This document shows positions 1-10,937 of a stretch of 64,000 bases of DNA, piece by piece. Under the pieces are notes generated by a model. The model did not search any database and was not told the DNA's origin. It saw nothing but the letters and a program-made list of their open reading frames with translations. Both the position numbers and the translations under genes were made by a program. This stretch comes from Molanna angustata. Its lineage: Eukaryota; Arthropoda; Insecta; Trichoptera; Molannidae. The first letter of the stretch is position 1. Every line of letters starts with the position of its first letter. The stretch spans positions 7,087,427 to 7,151,426 of the forward strand of contig OY754972.1 in NCBI GenBank assembly GCA_963576475.1, in the 5' to 3' direction.

Positions 1-124
1 GAAGTATTGGTTAGTAAGTATATGAAAAATTACCTCAGTTCAATTGATAGATTGTTGGTTGGTCTTCTGCTATCACAATATTTTCACTCTGTAATGTATA
101 TTAAAACAATTTAATCAAAATTAT

Positions 125-240
125 ATTATTTATAAGGTTCTTGGTTCAATTCCCAGCGAGTACAGTTTTTTCCTGGGTTTATGAGATGGTTAACTTCATG
201 TCTCCAAACAGTATATTATTATTGAGTGTGTGTTAAAATA
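125..240 (+). repeat. tRNA-derived SINE fragment in left arm
   Basis: A box-B-like motif (ggttcaattcc, 143-153) is followed by a tail with ttattattgagtgtgtgtt. The same tail follows the clear tRNA-like head of the SINE at 39000, so this is probably a truncated copy of that family. Confidence 0.5.
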
Positions 241-1940
241 ATATTTTAACTGTTAGTTTACTGAGAAGCAACATAAATAACAATGCAATGCATACAGTTT
301 CATGTACATATTTGTGTATTAAAAATGATTTTTTTTTCAATAAAACCTTCATATAAATGACAAAACCTATTGTTGTGTTTTAAATTTTTCAAACACTTTC
401 ATATTGACTATATGAAGTTTATTCATTCACTATCTATGTGTATTGCAAGCATGACAGCATGTTTTACTTCAAAAATAAATAAAAAGTATGTAATAAAATT
501 GAAAAAATGTGGTTGGTACATACCATTCTACTAATTAAATTCCACCTATGTCAAATATGTTTGTATCACTCTCAAACTCTCTTGAGGTATCATTGACATG
601 TCTGACAATGAATCATGCGATGGGGTCTGTGTACATCACCTATAGCTGTCTTCCATAAAGTTTTTACTTGGGACTGGTCCATTGTTTAATGTGTTGAATC
701 TGAAATTTTTTTTCACAAAGTAAATATAAAACAAAGAATTTATATACTACAGCGATAGAAATGTCTGTCCGAATTTACCAAAATACAAAAGAAAGAAATT
801 TGACTTTTATAATTATTTGTGAAAATGAACAATGATTTAGTATTGACGATCGTAATTGGGAAAAAATAAGTTAAAATATATATTTTTTAATACATTTGTG
901 AGTTTTGAAACATTTGGCATTGATAAGGCTGTAAAAACGGGTAGGCAGTGAGAACTGAGTGCCATACACCTCTACCTTTGGAAGTATGTGAAGATAATTT
1001 GAAATTATCATGTATGAAAATATTTAATAATATATTTATTCATTAAAAATGTATTACTATCAAAAGTACTTGACCATTATTTTTATAATAAAAGAATGTA
1101 TAGAATATCCCAACACTAGTTATAGTATAAAAGTAACTTTCCTTGCAATTTACATCACTGTTGACAAAGATGGGAAATCGAAAACTCGCTAAGATTGTTG
1201 ATAATTTGATACAAAATCTTTATCTAACTTGAAACAATGCTTCACACTTAGATTATATATGGGCTTCACAACATTTTATATTATCATCGATTACTTACGA
1301 TTGGGATACGTCGTACTTTCTAGTTGGTATCTGACGATTTATTTTCATGATTTGTTTATGATTTTTCACTTGATACACAGCAAACGAGATCCTTGAAATA
1401 ATACAAAAGAAACAAATAGTAAATCAACATGTTACATGTAGCAACAATCTAAAAAAAACTGAACAGTACCTACAATATTGAACACATCGTTAACTACGCA
1501 ATTATAAAAAAGCATACAAATGTTTTTGAAAATACGCGAAAATATATCAAATGATAAATCATCAATTATTTTAATACACATAACATACCTTTTCGTCTTC
1601 CTGCCAATTTCCAAAGGTGTAACGATTAAATTATTGCCTTATTTTGTTTGTAAATAGACAGCATGCAAATAAAACGCAATATAAAATGACAAGAATGGAC
1701 GGACAGACTGGCGCGCGAAGCGCGAAGTGTCGATAATAATGCAACAATGCAACGATGGTACCAACATAACAAGATAAATTACAACGATGCCACGTCCATA
1801 TTTGCATTACCCTAGAGTTACTTAAACCGCCTCGTTTAAAATTTAGTAAGTACACTTTGACGTAAACCAAATAGTATGTATTTACGATATCTTAGGCTGA
1901 ACCTGAGGTTTGTTGAAAATAGTAAGTAAGGCCGAATATG

Positions 1941-2401
1941 TTTGTCCGCCATTTTATGTGAAACACCAATCAGAGCGCATGACGTCACCATATTGTCACT
2001 GTCAATTGTGTTTGTTACTGTCAACTGTTGTGTTGTTCGAAATGGCTATTTTTTTCATAACAAGCTATATGGAATATGCTGCTTATTTTTAACATGCTAT
2101 TTTTATTTATTGATTTATTTGGTTTATTTGGGACAATAAACCAAATAATATCGCTATCCGCTCTATTGAATCGTTGACGCATCTGTTATAACACGCACCG
2201 AGTATTGTAACGTGGTGGAGAATATTTAACGTTTCAGAAATAAATAACTTGGTGGCTTTCATTGCTTGATTATAAAATAAAATGATGTAATTACATATAT
2301 TGTTTGTGGGAGTTGTACAGTGTTACATGAGGTTGAAATGGAAATACACAATGTATTATGATGAATCTAATATACATATGGGATAACTGTTATGATTCAT
2401 A
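1941..2401. other. Spacer (loop) of the large inverted repeat
   Basis: This unique segment between the arms contains gtccgccattttatg (1945-1959) and a palindromic CRE-like TGACGTCA at 1980-1987. A diverged relative of this segment occurs at about 7805-8180. No coding potential is convincing: the open frames here are short and of low complexity. Confidence 0.6.
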
Positions 2402-3149
2402 TACATATTCAGCCTTACTTACTATTTTCAACAAACCTCAGGTTCAGCCTAAGATATCGTAAATACATACTATTTGGTTTACGTCAAAGTGTACTTACTA
2501 AATTTTAAACAAGGCGGTTTAAGTAACTCTAGGGTAATACAAATATGGACGTGGCATCGTTGTAATTTATCGTGTTATGTTGGTACCATCGTTGCATTAT
2601 TATCGACACTTCGCGCTTCGCGCGCCAGTCTGTCCGTCCATTCTTGTCATTTTATATTGCGTTTTATTTGCATGCTGTCTATTTACAAACAAAACAAAGC
2701 AATAATTTAATCGTTACACCTTCGAAAATTGACAGGAAGACGAAAAGGTATGTTATGTGTATTAAAATAATTGGTGATTTATCATTTTATATATTTTCGC
2801 GTATTTTCAAAAACATTTGTATGCTTTTTTTACAATTGCGTAGTTTACGATGTGTTCAATATTGTACTGTTCAGTTTTTTAGATTGTTGCTAATGTAACA
2901 TGTTGATTTACTATTTGTTTGTTTTGTCTTATTTCAAGGATCTCGTTTGCTGTGTATCAAGTGAAAAATTATAAACAAATCATGAAAATAAATCGTCAGA
3001 TACCAACTAGAAAGTACGACGTATCCCAATCGTAAGTAGTCGATGATAATATAAAATGTTGTGAAGCCCATTTAATATAATCTAAGTGTGAAGCATTGTT
3101 TTAAGTTAAATAAAGATTTTGTATTAAATTATCAGCAATCTTAGCGAGT

Positions 3150-3404
3150 TTTCGATTTCCCATCTTATGAATTGTCAACTGTGATGTAAATTGCAAGGAA
3201 AGTTACTTTTATACTATAACTAGTGTTGAGATATTCTATACATTCTTTTGTTATAAAAATAATGGTCAATTACTCTTTTCGATTTCCCATCTTATGAATT
3301 GTCAACAGTGATGTAAATTGCAAGGAAAGTTACTTTTATACTATAACTAGTGTTGAGATATTCTATACATTCTTTTGTTATAAAAATAATGGTCAATTAC
3401 TCTT
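3150..3404. repeat. 127 bp tandem duplication, right arm only
   Basis: The block beginning ttttcgatttcccatc and ending ggtcaattactc occurs twice with a 127 bp period (gatttccc at 3154 and at 3281) and only one or two differences. The left arm has a single copy near 1090-1180, so the duplication arose after the arms formed. Confidence 0.9.
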
Positions 3405-4184
3405 GATAGTAATACATTTTTAATGAATAAATATATTATTAAATACTTTCATACGTGATAATTTCAAATTAATTCACATACTTCCAAAGGTAGAGGTGTA
3501 TGGCACTCAGTTCTCACTGCCTTCCCGTTTATACAGCCTTATCAATGCCAAATGTGTCAAAACTCACAAATTTATTAAATATATATTTTAACTTATTTTT
3601 TCCCAATTACGATCGTCAATACTTAATCACTTTTATATTTTGGTAAATTTAGACAGACAATTATATCGCTGTAGTATATAAATTCTTTGTTTTATATTTA
3701 CTTTGTGAAAAAAAATTTCAGATTCAACACATTAAACAATGGACGCAGTCCCAAGTAAATACTTTATGGAAGACAGCTATAGGTGATGTACACAGACCCC
3801 ATCGCATGATTCATTGTCAGACATGTCAATGATACTTCACGAGAGTTTGAGAGTGATACAAACATATTTGACATAGGTGGAATTTAATTAGTAGAATGGT
3901 ATGTACCAACCACATTTTTCCAATTTTATTACATACTTTTTATTTATTTTTGAAGTAAAACATGCTGTCATGCTTGCAATACACATAGATAGTGAATGAA
4001 TAAACTTCATATAGTCAATATGAAAGTGTTCGAAAAATTTAAAACACAACAATAGGTTTTGTCATTTATATGAAAGTTTTATTGAAAAAAAAATCATTTT
4101 TAATACACAAATATGTACATGAAACTGTATGCATTGCATTGTTATTTATGTTGCTTCTCAGTAAACTAACAGTTAAAATATTAT

Positions 4185-4305
4185 TTTAACACACACTCAA
4201 TAATAATATACTGTTTAGAGACATGAAGTTAACCATCTCATAAACCCAGGAAAAAACTGTACTCGCTGGGAATTGAACCAAGAACCTTATAAATAATATA
4301 ATTTT
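4185..4305 (-). repeat. tRNA-derived SINE fragment in right arm
   Basis: This is the mirror copy of the fragment at 125-240: aacacacactcaataataa on the plus strand, with box B reading ggttcaattcc on the minus strand. It was duplicated with the arm rather than inserted independently. Confidence 0.5.
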
Positions 4306-4424
4306 GATTAAATTGTTTTATTATACATTACAGAGTGAAAATATTGTGATAGCAGAAGACCAACCAACAATCTATCAATTGAACTGAGGTAATTTTTCAT
4401 ATACTTACTAACCAATACTTAGTC

Positions 4425-5520
4425 AAATAGAATTTGATATTTAACGCAGATATCATTACATAGAGCAATCCATAACCATGAAGTATAATGAATCTCATTA
4501 GCTAGGACTTGTCTGCATTCTTCCAACATAACAGTTCTGACTAGTATAGAGGATATGAAGTGATATTTGTGAACAGCTTTGATTTATAAAAGGGCTGCAA
4601 ATACACTGAATAATTTGAACGAGGAAAAAACCAAGTATAATAACTATCCATTTTATAGTTAGAATAATGTATCATAAATATAGTTTTCATGAGATTCATA
4701 GATGGCGTTATTAATGACCCAAAAATGAACAAATATAATTAATCTTCATCATAATAAATCAAATACAAATTCAGTGTTTTATTACATTTTTTTTATTACT
4801 TAATAATTTATAAAAAAACAATAAACCAAATTGCTATTTGAACAAACATACAAACCAATTACAAAGACACTTCATTACAATTAAGATAAATTACTTTTCA
4901 CAAAATGTGTTTATACTGCTAATTTAAATCAATTTTTCTTTACAGTATGTACATGCAGATGTGTGATAAGAAACGAGACCCAAATTTTGACTATGGTAAT
5001 TTTTATAACAAACATAATTTAGTTAGACAAATATATTTTTATAATATTTTTGTACTTAGTAGCTAAGATGACCAAGAACTGTATTACATTCAAGAACGAT
5101 CCCAAAGAATATTCTAGTTATTAGGAAAATACCTTACTTCACATCTTAGATAACAGAGTACCTATTAACTACTAAAGGAAGTCATCAATGATGACTAAAT
5201 TGTTCAGTTTCATAAATATTATAATCAAAGTCATCTTTGTTATTTTAATAACACATTTCAATAAAAGTGATGGTCTCGTATCTTATGAAATATATTACCA
5301 AGATAGCCATTATTTTTGAATATTATTAAAACTTTTATGAAATGTCTTGTCTTGTATATGTCAAGTAGAATACCATAATTTTTTGATAACAATAACAAAG
5401 TATTATGTAATGCATATATTTTTTTACAGTTCAGGAAGAGGAGCGTATTCAAAAAAATAGCACCAAGAGGAACACCCTTGGAGGAGTAGGAACACCCAAC
5501 TTTTTTGGAATTGAATTTAC
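4425..5520. other. AT-rich intergenic DNA, nothing recognised
   Basis: I find no coding region, RNA gene or clear repeat boundary. Short open frames here are low-complexity and lack family motifs. Confidence 0.5.
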
Positions 5521-5526
5521 TGTTGT

Positions 5527-5695
5527 AGGGTCGATGGCAGAGCGGTTAGCGCGCTGGGCTAATAATCTAGTGGTCGCAAGTTCGGATCCTGCCTCGACCG
5601 ATTTTGTTCACCTATAGCACAAGCGTTTATGCTTAATTAAGGAAATGTAAGAAGATGTTTATGTACTTGTTAAACGAGAACATATTAAATAAAAA
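5527..5695 (+). repeat. tRNA-derived SINE, family 1
   Basis: The tRNA-like head has box A (ggcagagcggttagcgcgct) and box B (gttcggatcc), then a body reading cacctatagcacaagc and tgtacttgttaaac and an A-rich tail. The intact relative is at 56046-56220. The A-rich tail and SINE body argue against a functional tRNA gene. Confidence 0.75.
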
Positions 5696-5894
5696 AAAAT
5701 ATTTTAAAAATCTGTATTCAGGAAAATTTAATTTTAAATAAAAGGAATATTTTTTAATTTGTAAATAACAATGGACTGTCCTGGCTTTGGTTTTGCTCCA
5801 TTTATTCTGACTTAATGCATATTTATTTTTACTTTCTTTAGATATATTTATGACTATTGTTTTATCTTTCATTATTTATTATTGTCTATTGTTC

Positions 5895-6668
5895 ATATAT
5901 ACATCTTTTTGAGTCCATTGTTTTTATCCAATTTTGTTTTATATTTTTAGTATTGTTTTTTATATTTTAATGTTATACGTATCTAATAAAGATTTATTTT
6001 ATTTTAAAGAATTATCAAAACTGTCCAATGTGATCATTGTTTTGTTATGTGTCATGTATGATTGCACCTGTGTTATTGTGTGCAACTGTACTGAAATAAT
6101 TGTCATCCCACACAGTTTATATTGAAATTATTGAATGTCATCTGAAATTTGTAATTTTTATGCATTTATTTTTGAAATATTATATAGATGATAGAATGGT
6201 ATGGACTAGTTGTAATGAGGGCAGTATATCTATTAGAAAGAAAAAAAGCCCTTAATGATATATATTTTGTCATACTTTCAATGATGTGTTAAGTATATAT
6301 CTTTTTGAGTCCATTGTTTTTATCCAATTTTGTTTTATTTTTTTAGTATTCTTTTTATATTTTAATGTTATACGTATCTAATAAAGATTTATCCAATGGA
6401 ATTATCATGTGATCTTTGTTTCGTTATATGTCATGTATGATTGCACCTGTGTTATTGTGTGCAAATGTACTGAAATCATTGTCATCACACACAGTTTATA
6501 TTGAAATTATTCAACGTCACCTAAAATTTGTAATTTTTATGCATCTAATAAAAAAATATTGTCAAATATGAATTTTGTTTTATTTTATTTTTTAAATATT
6601 ATATAGATGATAGAATGGTATGGACTAGTTGTAATAGGGGCAATATATCTATTAGAAAGAAAAAAAAA
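5895..6668. repeat. Direct duplication, two ~360 bp copies
   Basis: Copy 1 (5895-6249) and copy 2 (6293-6667) share gagtccattgtttttatcc (5911 and 6307), the tgtgtgcaa/actgaaat segment, and gatgatagaatggtatgg (6187 and 6606) through to a run of A. Spacing drifts from 396 to 419 bp because of indels. The shared end in A-rich sequence suggests two tandem copies of a retroelement tail. Confidence 0.8.
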
Positions 6669-6794
6669 CCTTAATGAAACAGAAAGAATGTAAGATACAG
6701 AAAAAATATAAAAGGTCAGCAGAATGAATCAAGGTATTTAATTACAGGGACAAAACCATTATCACGGTAAATATGTATAATTTAATAAAATTTA

Positions 6795-6990
6795 TGAATG
6801 GCTAATGCTGGATTGGTAATCCAGTGGATGAGGTTTCGAATTCTGTCTCGACTGATTTCGTTCACATTTTAGTGCTTTTTTTTTTAATAAAAAGTGAATG
6901 TCCTTGTTAAACAAGTACATATACATCTTCCTACATTCCCTAAAATAAGCAAATAAATGCTTGTGCTATAGGTGAACGAAATCGGGAGTT
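6795..6990. repeat. Two partial family-1 SINE copies, head to head
   Basis: 6795-6905 carries a plus-strand degenerate SINE (gtaatccagtgg, ttcgaattctgtctcgac, then a T-rich run). 6893-6985 carries a minus-strand copy whose complement reads cgttcacctatagcacaagc. The arrangement is an inverted pair. Confidence 0.55.
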
Positions 6991-6999
6991 TTTACAAGG

Positions 7000-7730
7000 A
7001 CATGTTTATTTATACATATTCAATAAAAGAAAGAAAGTAATGAACCTAACATTACCTAAATCATTGTGCACATATGAGATTTGTTGTATGCTTCTTCTAT
7101 TGGATTGGATGAATTACGTAGAATAAAGAGGTAAGGCTTGCTTGCTTTTAACATCTAAATCAGATTTAATCAATAGAAAGATTCAATTTATTAGCAGTCT
7201 CTTCTATTCTAAAGCCTTTGTATTCCAGTTTCTGATTTGTAGAATGGATATATCAATGCAGTTTGGGCCTTCCTGGTCTTATTTGTCCTTGTGGTCTGGA
7301 GAGTGTGAAGCATTTTACTGGAATGTCGTCGTCCATTCTAATTAGGTATGTGATCAGCCCACCTTCGAGGATTTCATCATACCTAGCTCTCCATATAACT
7401 CTTTGTTGTATCGACGACAACAATCATCAGTATATATGTATCACAGTACCGTATTATGTTCTTAGGATCCATCTTTTAAATTTTACAATGGATCTCTATG
7501 GAGTCTTCTCTGATTTTAGAAACATACTTCAAGACTGGTGTTATCGGAGTTTATTTTTAAATCATGTCCGATAGCAAAAAAGGGTCAATGCGATTTTTAT
7601 ATATTTTACGCATTCGTGGTAAATTTATTTCACTCACTATAATTATTGTATCAATATAATTTGTTCTAGAAAATCCATAATATTATATCAATTTAAAATG
7701 AAAAATACAAAATACGATGCATAGAAATAG
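7000..7730. other. Unassigned; possible decayed element
   Basis: 7263-7400 is less AT-rich than its surroundings, but I recognise no protein family on either strand. The rest is plain AT-rich sequence. Confidence 0.3.
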
Positions 7731-8185
7731 CTACCAAATACGTTAAACCGATGTAAAACCTGGGGTCTAGATAGTTTAGGGTGACAGCTGAAATTCTCGC
7801 GACTTAAACCAGGTTTAACGACAATTCGAAGAAAGTAAGTACACTTTTTTGATAAATCTCGCCAAATTTGGTTCAACGTACGTAGAACGTCTGAACAAAA
7901 AATAGTAAGTAAGGCCGATTATGATTAATATATTAAAATATGTAATAGGTGTGATGACTGTAAGAAAAAAATCATTGAAATTATGATTTTAAAAAATAAA
8001 ATAGGTTATAAAGATTTAAAAAATGTTTTTTTTTAATTTATAGGAGTGAATAATAATAATATTATAAATATAAAAATACAAAATGTGTTAGTCCGCCATT
8101 TTATGAGAAAAAACAATCAGAGCGCACGACGTCATAGTATGGTCGCGTCAATTCTTCTGATAGTCTTCAATACAATATACGCATT
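7730..8185. repeat. Diverged relative of the foldback core
   Basis: This region shares, in order, several modules with 1790-2000: acttaaacc, agtaagtacactt, aatagtaagtaaggccga, gtccgccattttatg, caatcagagcgca and acgtca. The spacing differs and there is a ~130 bp AT-rich insertion. It is therefore a member of the same repeat family as the inner part of the 4.4 kb inverted repeat, but is not itself palindromic. Confidence 0.6.
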
Positions 8186-8345
8186 AATTGTTGGTCTGGA
8201 CTATGTTTATTTTGGTGTTATCGATATATTAATATTTTAATTAGATACTTAAAACTAAAACAAATTAAATATAAATGGAACAAGTATTCATCAAAGCAAA
8301 TAGTTTCCATTTACCTAGATACTCGCCTACCTATCGGGGGACACT

Positions 8346-8938
8346 ATGGGCCGGTATTACAGTGTCAGTTTAAGAGCTAAACTCAAGTTTTACAAAAATA
8401 TAGCGTATTACAGTGTCCGTTTAGACCTAATCTTCCCTCAAATACGTCACTAAAACGACAAATATTTAACTCAACGTTTCTGGCAGATTAAGTACTTAAC
8501 TGTGAGTCAACTGTCATTTGCTAGGCAACTCGTGTAGTTTCAGTTTCTATCACTAGAGGCGTTAGGCAACGTGTGTAGTTTCAGTGTTGTATCGAAGGTG
8601 GCGCCACACAACAAAACAAACTGACAGCCGTATTGAAACGAACACGGGCATTTAAAAGCATTATTTTGGTGAAAAAAATTAAATTTACCATGTTGGATAA
8701 TAAAACAATGGTATTTAAAGTCGTAGCGTCCCGTTTTGTATTTCGTATTATTTGAGGTTATTTAAATTTGACAGATAATAACCACAGAAAAAGTGAAATA
8801 TGTCTATAATTGAAGATTTAGTAACTGACATGTCATATTGCACTGTAATACGGAAATGGATTCAATCTCCCCTTAACATTAATCTTGAGTTTGGCAAACT
8901 CAATGAGTTGAGGGCCGACTGTAATATCGGGCCTATGT
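8346..8938. mobile_element. Non-autonomous TIR element (~590 bp)
   Basis: The left end reads GGCCGGTATTACAGT and the complement of the right end reads GGCCCGATATTACAGT. TATG stands immediately outside both ends, a possible short target duplication. Subterminal inverted motifs (gtattacagtgtccg at 8405; the complement of tgcactgtaatacgg near 8838) strengthen the case. A GGCC-type end would suit a PIF/Harbinger relative, but the superfamily is not established. Confidence 0.55.
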
Positions 8939-10100
8939 TAATTGTATTTTGTATGTAACTTAGTTTTTATTGAATAAATAAATAAATAATGAACGCTCGC
9001 AACGTATGGTAAACTAATTTAGTTTTAGTATTCTACAATTTTGTCACGCGATGGTGAGCTGACGAACGTTCGACATGTTATGATGCTGGTCACTGCCAAA
9101 CTAAACTAGCAAGCTATATTTTTTTCATGCAATGAAGCGATTTGCGAAACGACGGCGATTACGCGAAGCATGCGTTTTAAAACATCGTTACAATTTTAGC
9201 AGCATACGAATTATTACATAGCGCTCGTTATTTGTATTGTGTTCATAACAAGCTATATTTATCTGCTATCGTTATTTTTAGCAATAGCAGCCATAGTAGT
9301 TATTTTTCTGCCTGTCTTAACTACTCTTAACTAGAATGGAACTTTTGATGGTCGGATATTTCTTTGCGTCGAACAAAGACTTTTGTTCATCAGAATTTCG
9401 AAACGTAAAAACTTAATAATAAGAACATATAAGTACTTTATTTATCTGTAATTTAAATACAACTTACATCTCGAAAATCGAAAAAATATGCTCCTTCTTC
9501 TCTCTACATTATGTGTTCATAAGCTAAAAACATACGCGGGAAACTTATGATGGCCTATTTTGACGTTTGGACATTAATGAAGTTCTTTATATGCTTATTG
9601 CCTAAATAATGGTAAATATTATATTATTGAGAGCTAAAAGTGGGGGAACAAATACTGTACTTCATTGTAAACGCGTACTTAATAAAATTCACTTGTGTCT
9701 CGCCGTGCGAAATTTAATCACTTATTTCTCTTTTTTTTCGCGTGGGACGAAAACAAATACCTCAGTAGGTGTTTTTTTCGTCGTGTTTGTACATTTAGGG
9801 ACCGCACAACACTTATGCACTTTTGAATTGATTATAAATACACAAATCGTCTTAGAACACATATATTACATATAGTAGTGATATGCAGTTTACGATACCA
9901 TGACGTCACCGTCAGGGTCGGCAGCCGCCATGATACTACAAGCTTTTTTTGGCGTAAATGTCAAATTTGATTTTAAAATGGCGATTTTTGCTACTAAACC
10001 TTTATTTTATGTAGAAATGTATATATATTTGAAAACAGTGAATGCGTAAAAACATCGTGAGATAGTTTTTCAAAATTAGTCATCATGCCTATTTACATTA
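8939..10100. other. No gene recognised
   Basis: Sequence is AT-rich with an (AAAT)n tail at 8972-8988. A CATGACGTCAC word at 9899 resembles the one in the foldback spacer (1979). I do not recognise the 88-codon open frame near 9609. Confidence 0.35.
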
Positions 10101-10385
10101 CATTTCATTGTTTTATATATGCTTCTCTATATTTACTTTGTACTTTTTATTGTTGCTTCTTTATGCTTTTATGGGTTTTGTATAATTATGTCTTATTTGT
10201 AAAGTTTTTTTATTACTGTTTTTATCTTGGATATTTTAATATGTTTGTGTAAATAATTTATGAACTTCGCATGTTCTGTTCACTTCCAACATTATATAAA
10301 ATTATTATGATATACTTTCTTGTATGCGATTGTCAATGTCTGTAAGTGTCCCAAATAAAATAAAATAAAATAAATAAAAATAATA
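10100..10385 (+). repeat. LINE-type 3' tail ending in (AAATA)n
   Basis: A T-rich, non-coding tract ends in cccaaataaaataaaataa. Repeated AAATA tails are typical of non-LTR retrotransposon 3' ends. A similar tail occurs at 37976-38010. Confidence 0.45.
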
Positions 10386-10414
10386 CTAGTAATAATCTGC
10401 CATAATAAAATTAC

Positions 10415-10475
10415 CTTAAAAATTGCGGTCATAACTCTCCACTATATTCTCTTGGGGTAGTGAGGAGTAAAATTA
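10415..10475 (+). repeat. Solo terminus of the 17.9 kb TIR element family
   Basis: The ~60 bp starting cttaaaaattgcggtcataa and ending gtgaggagtaaaa matches, in inverted orientation, the right terminus of the element at 17898-18386. Only one end is present. Confidence 0.7.
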
Positions 10476-10569
10476 CTCCACATGAAATATAAATAGGAAT
10501 CAACCCAACTTATATAAAATTATGACACATTATAATGTAACAGAACGATAAATGATAGAATAACATAAG

Positions 10570-10895
10570 GAGAGAATGCAAGATAAAGAAGAATAAATTA
10601 TAAGTACCTATAATGAATGTCCTTAAGGCATATTGAAAGAATGAAAGATGAACGATTGGCCAATAAAATATACAGGGTTGAAGATAGTAGGGTCTGGACC
10701 AAAAAGAGATGGTGAAACCATATGAATGATATTTTGAAAGAAAAAAACATAAGAAGCTTGAACAACAGACGAGTCTGTATAAGACGATGCATGGATGTAA
10801 AGGAAGGGCAGCCATGAATGTGTGCAAAAACAGAGGCGTATGGTGCTCGGTTTTCTCTACCTACTCGTTAAAGAAATGGCGTGATGCTATGTATG
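10570..10895 (+). pseudogene. RTE-type LINE 3' remnant, copy A
   Basis: The plus-strand frame reads LRHIERMKDERLANKIYRVE followed by a basic W-containing segment. That matches the C-terminus of RTE-like reverse transcriptases, which has an L-R-x-[FI]-x-R-M-x-[DE]-x-R-L-x-[KN] pattern. Stops and frameshifts are present. Its 3' part (gaggcgtatggtgctcgg) recurs in copy B and in both arms of the large inverted repeat. It lies just downstream of the SLC6 exon and opposite to it in orientation. Confidence 0.65.
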
Positions 10896-10937
10896 ACATA
10901 TTAAATCTAAGTTTCAATGAATCTGACAAATACTTAC

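Larger units (their letters stand above)
1..4421. repeat. Large inverted repeat (foldback), ~1.9 kb arms
   Basis: The left arm (about 2-1940) is the reverse complement of the right arm (about 2402-4420), separated by a ~460 bp spacer. The outermost bases of the left arm (aagtattggttagtaag) reappear complemented at 4404-4420, and the innermost shared piece is gtaagtaaggc at 1921-1931 against gccttacttac at 2411-2421. A hand alignment of 541-700 with 3731-3890 shows about four differences in 160 bases, so the arms are young or homogenised. The right arm is longer because of a 127 bp tandem duplication. Each arm carries a SINE-like piece and an RTE-like tail. The left arm starts at the window edge, so it may extend further. 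Possible explanations are a foldback element, a palindromic duplication or an assembly artefact. Confidence 0.93.

Noticed and set aside
1631..2710. Two mirrored ~79-codon frames (1870-1631 minus and 2474-2710 plus) as a conserved protein
   Set aside because: Their similarity is fully explained by the inverted repeat arms; composition is low-complexity and the arms diverge without codon bias.
5527..5600. tRNA-Ser/Leu-like gene
   Set aside because: Box A and box B fit, but the acceptor stem does not pair and SINE body plus an A-rich tail follow; the same body recurs at 33740 and 56046.
7263..7574. 103-codon plus-strand frame
   Set aside because: No recognisable domain; probably chance or an antisense frame of a decayed element.
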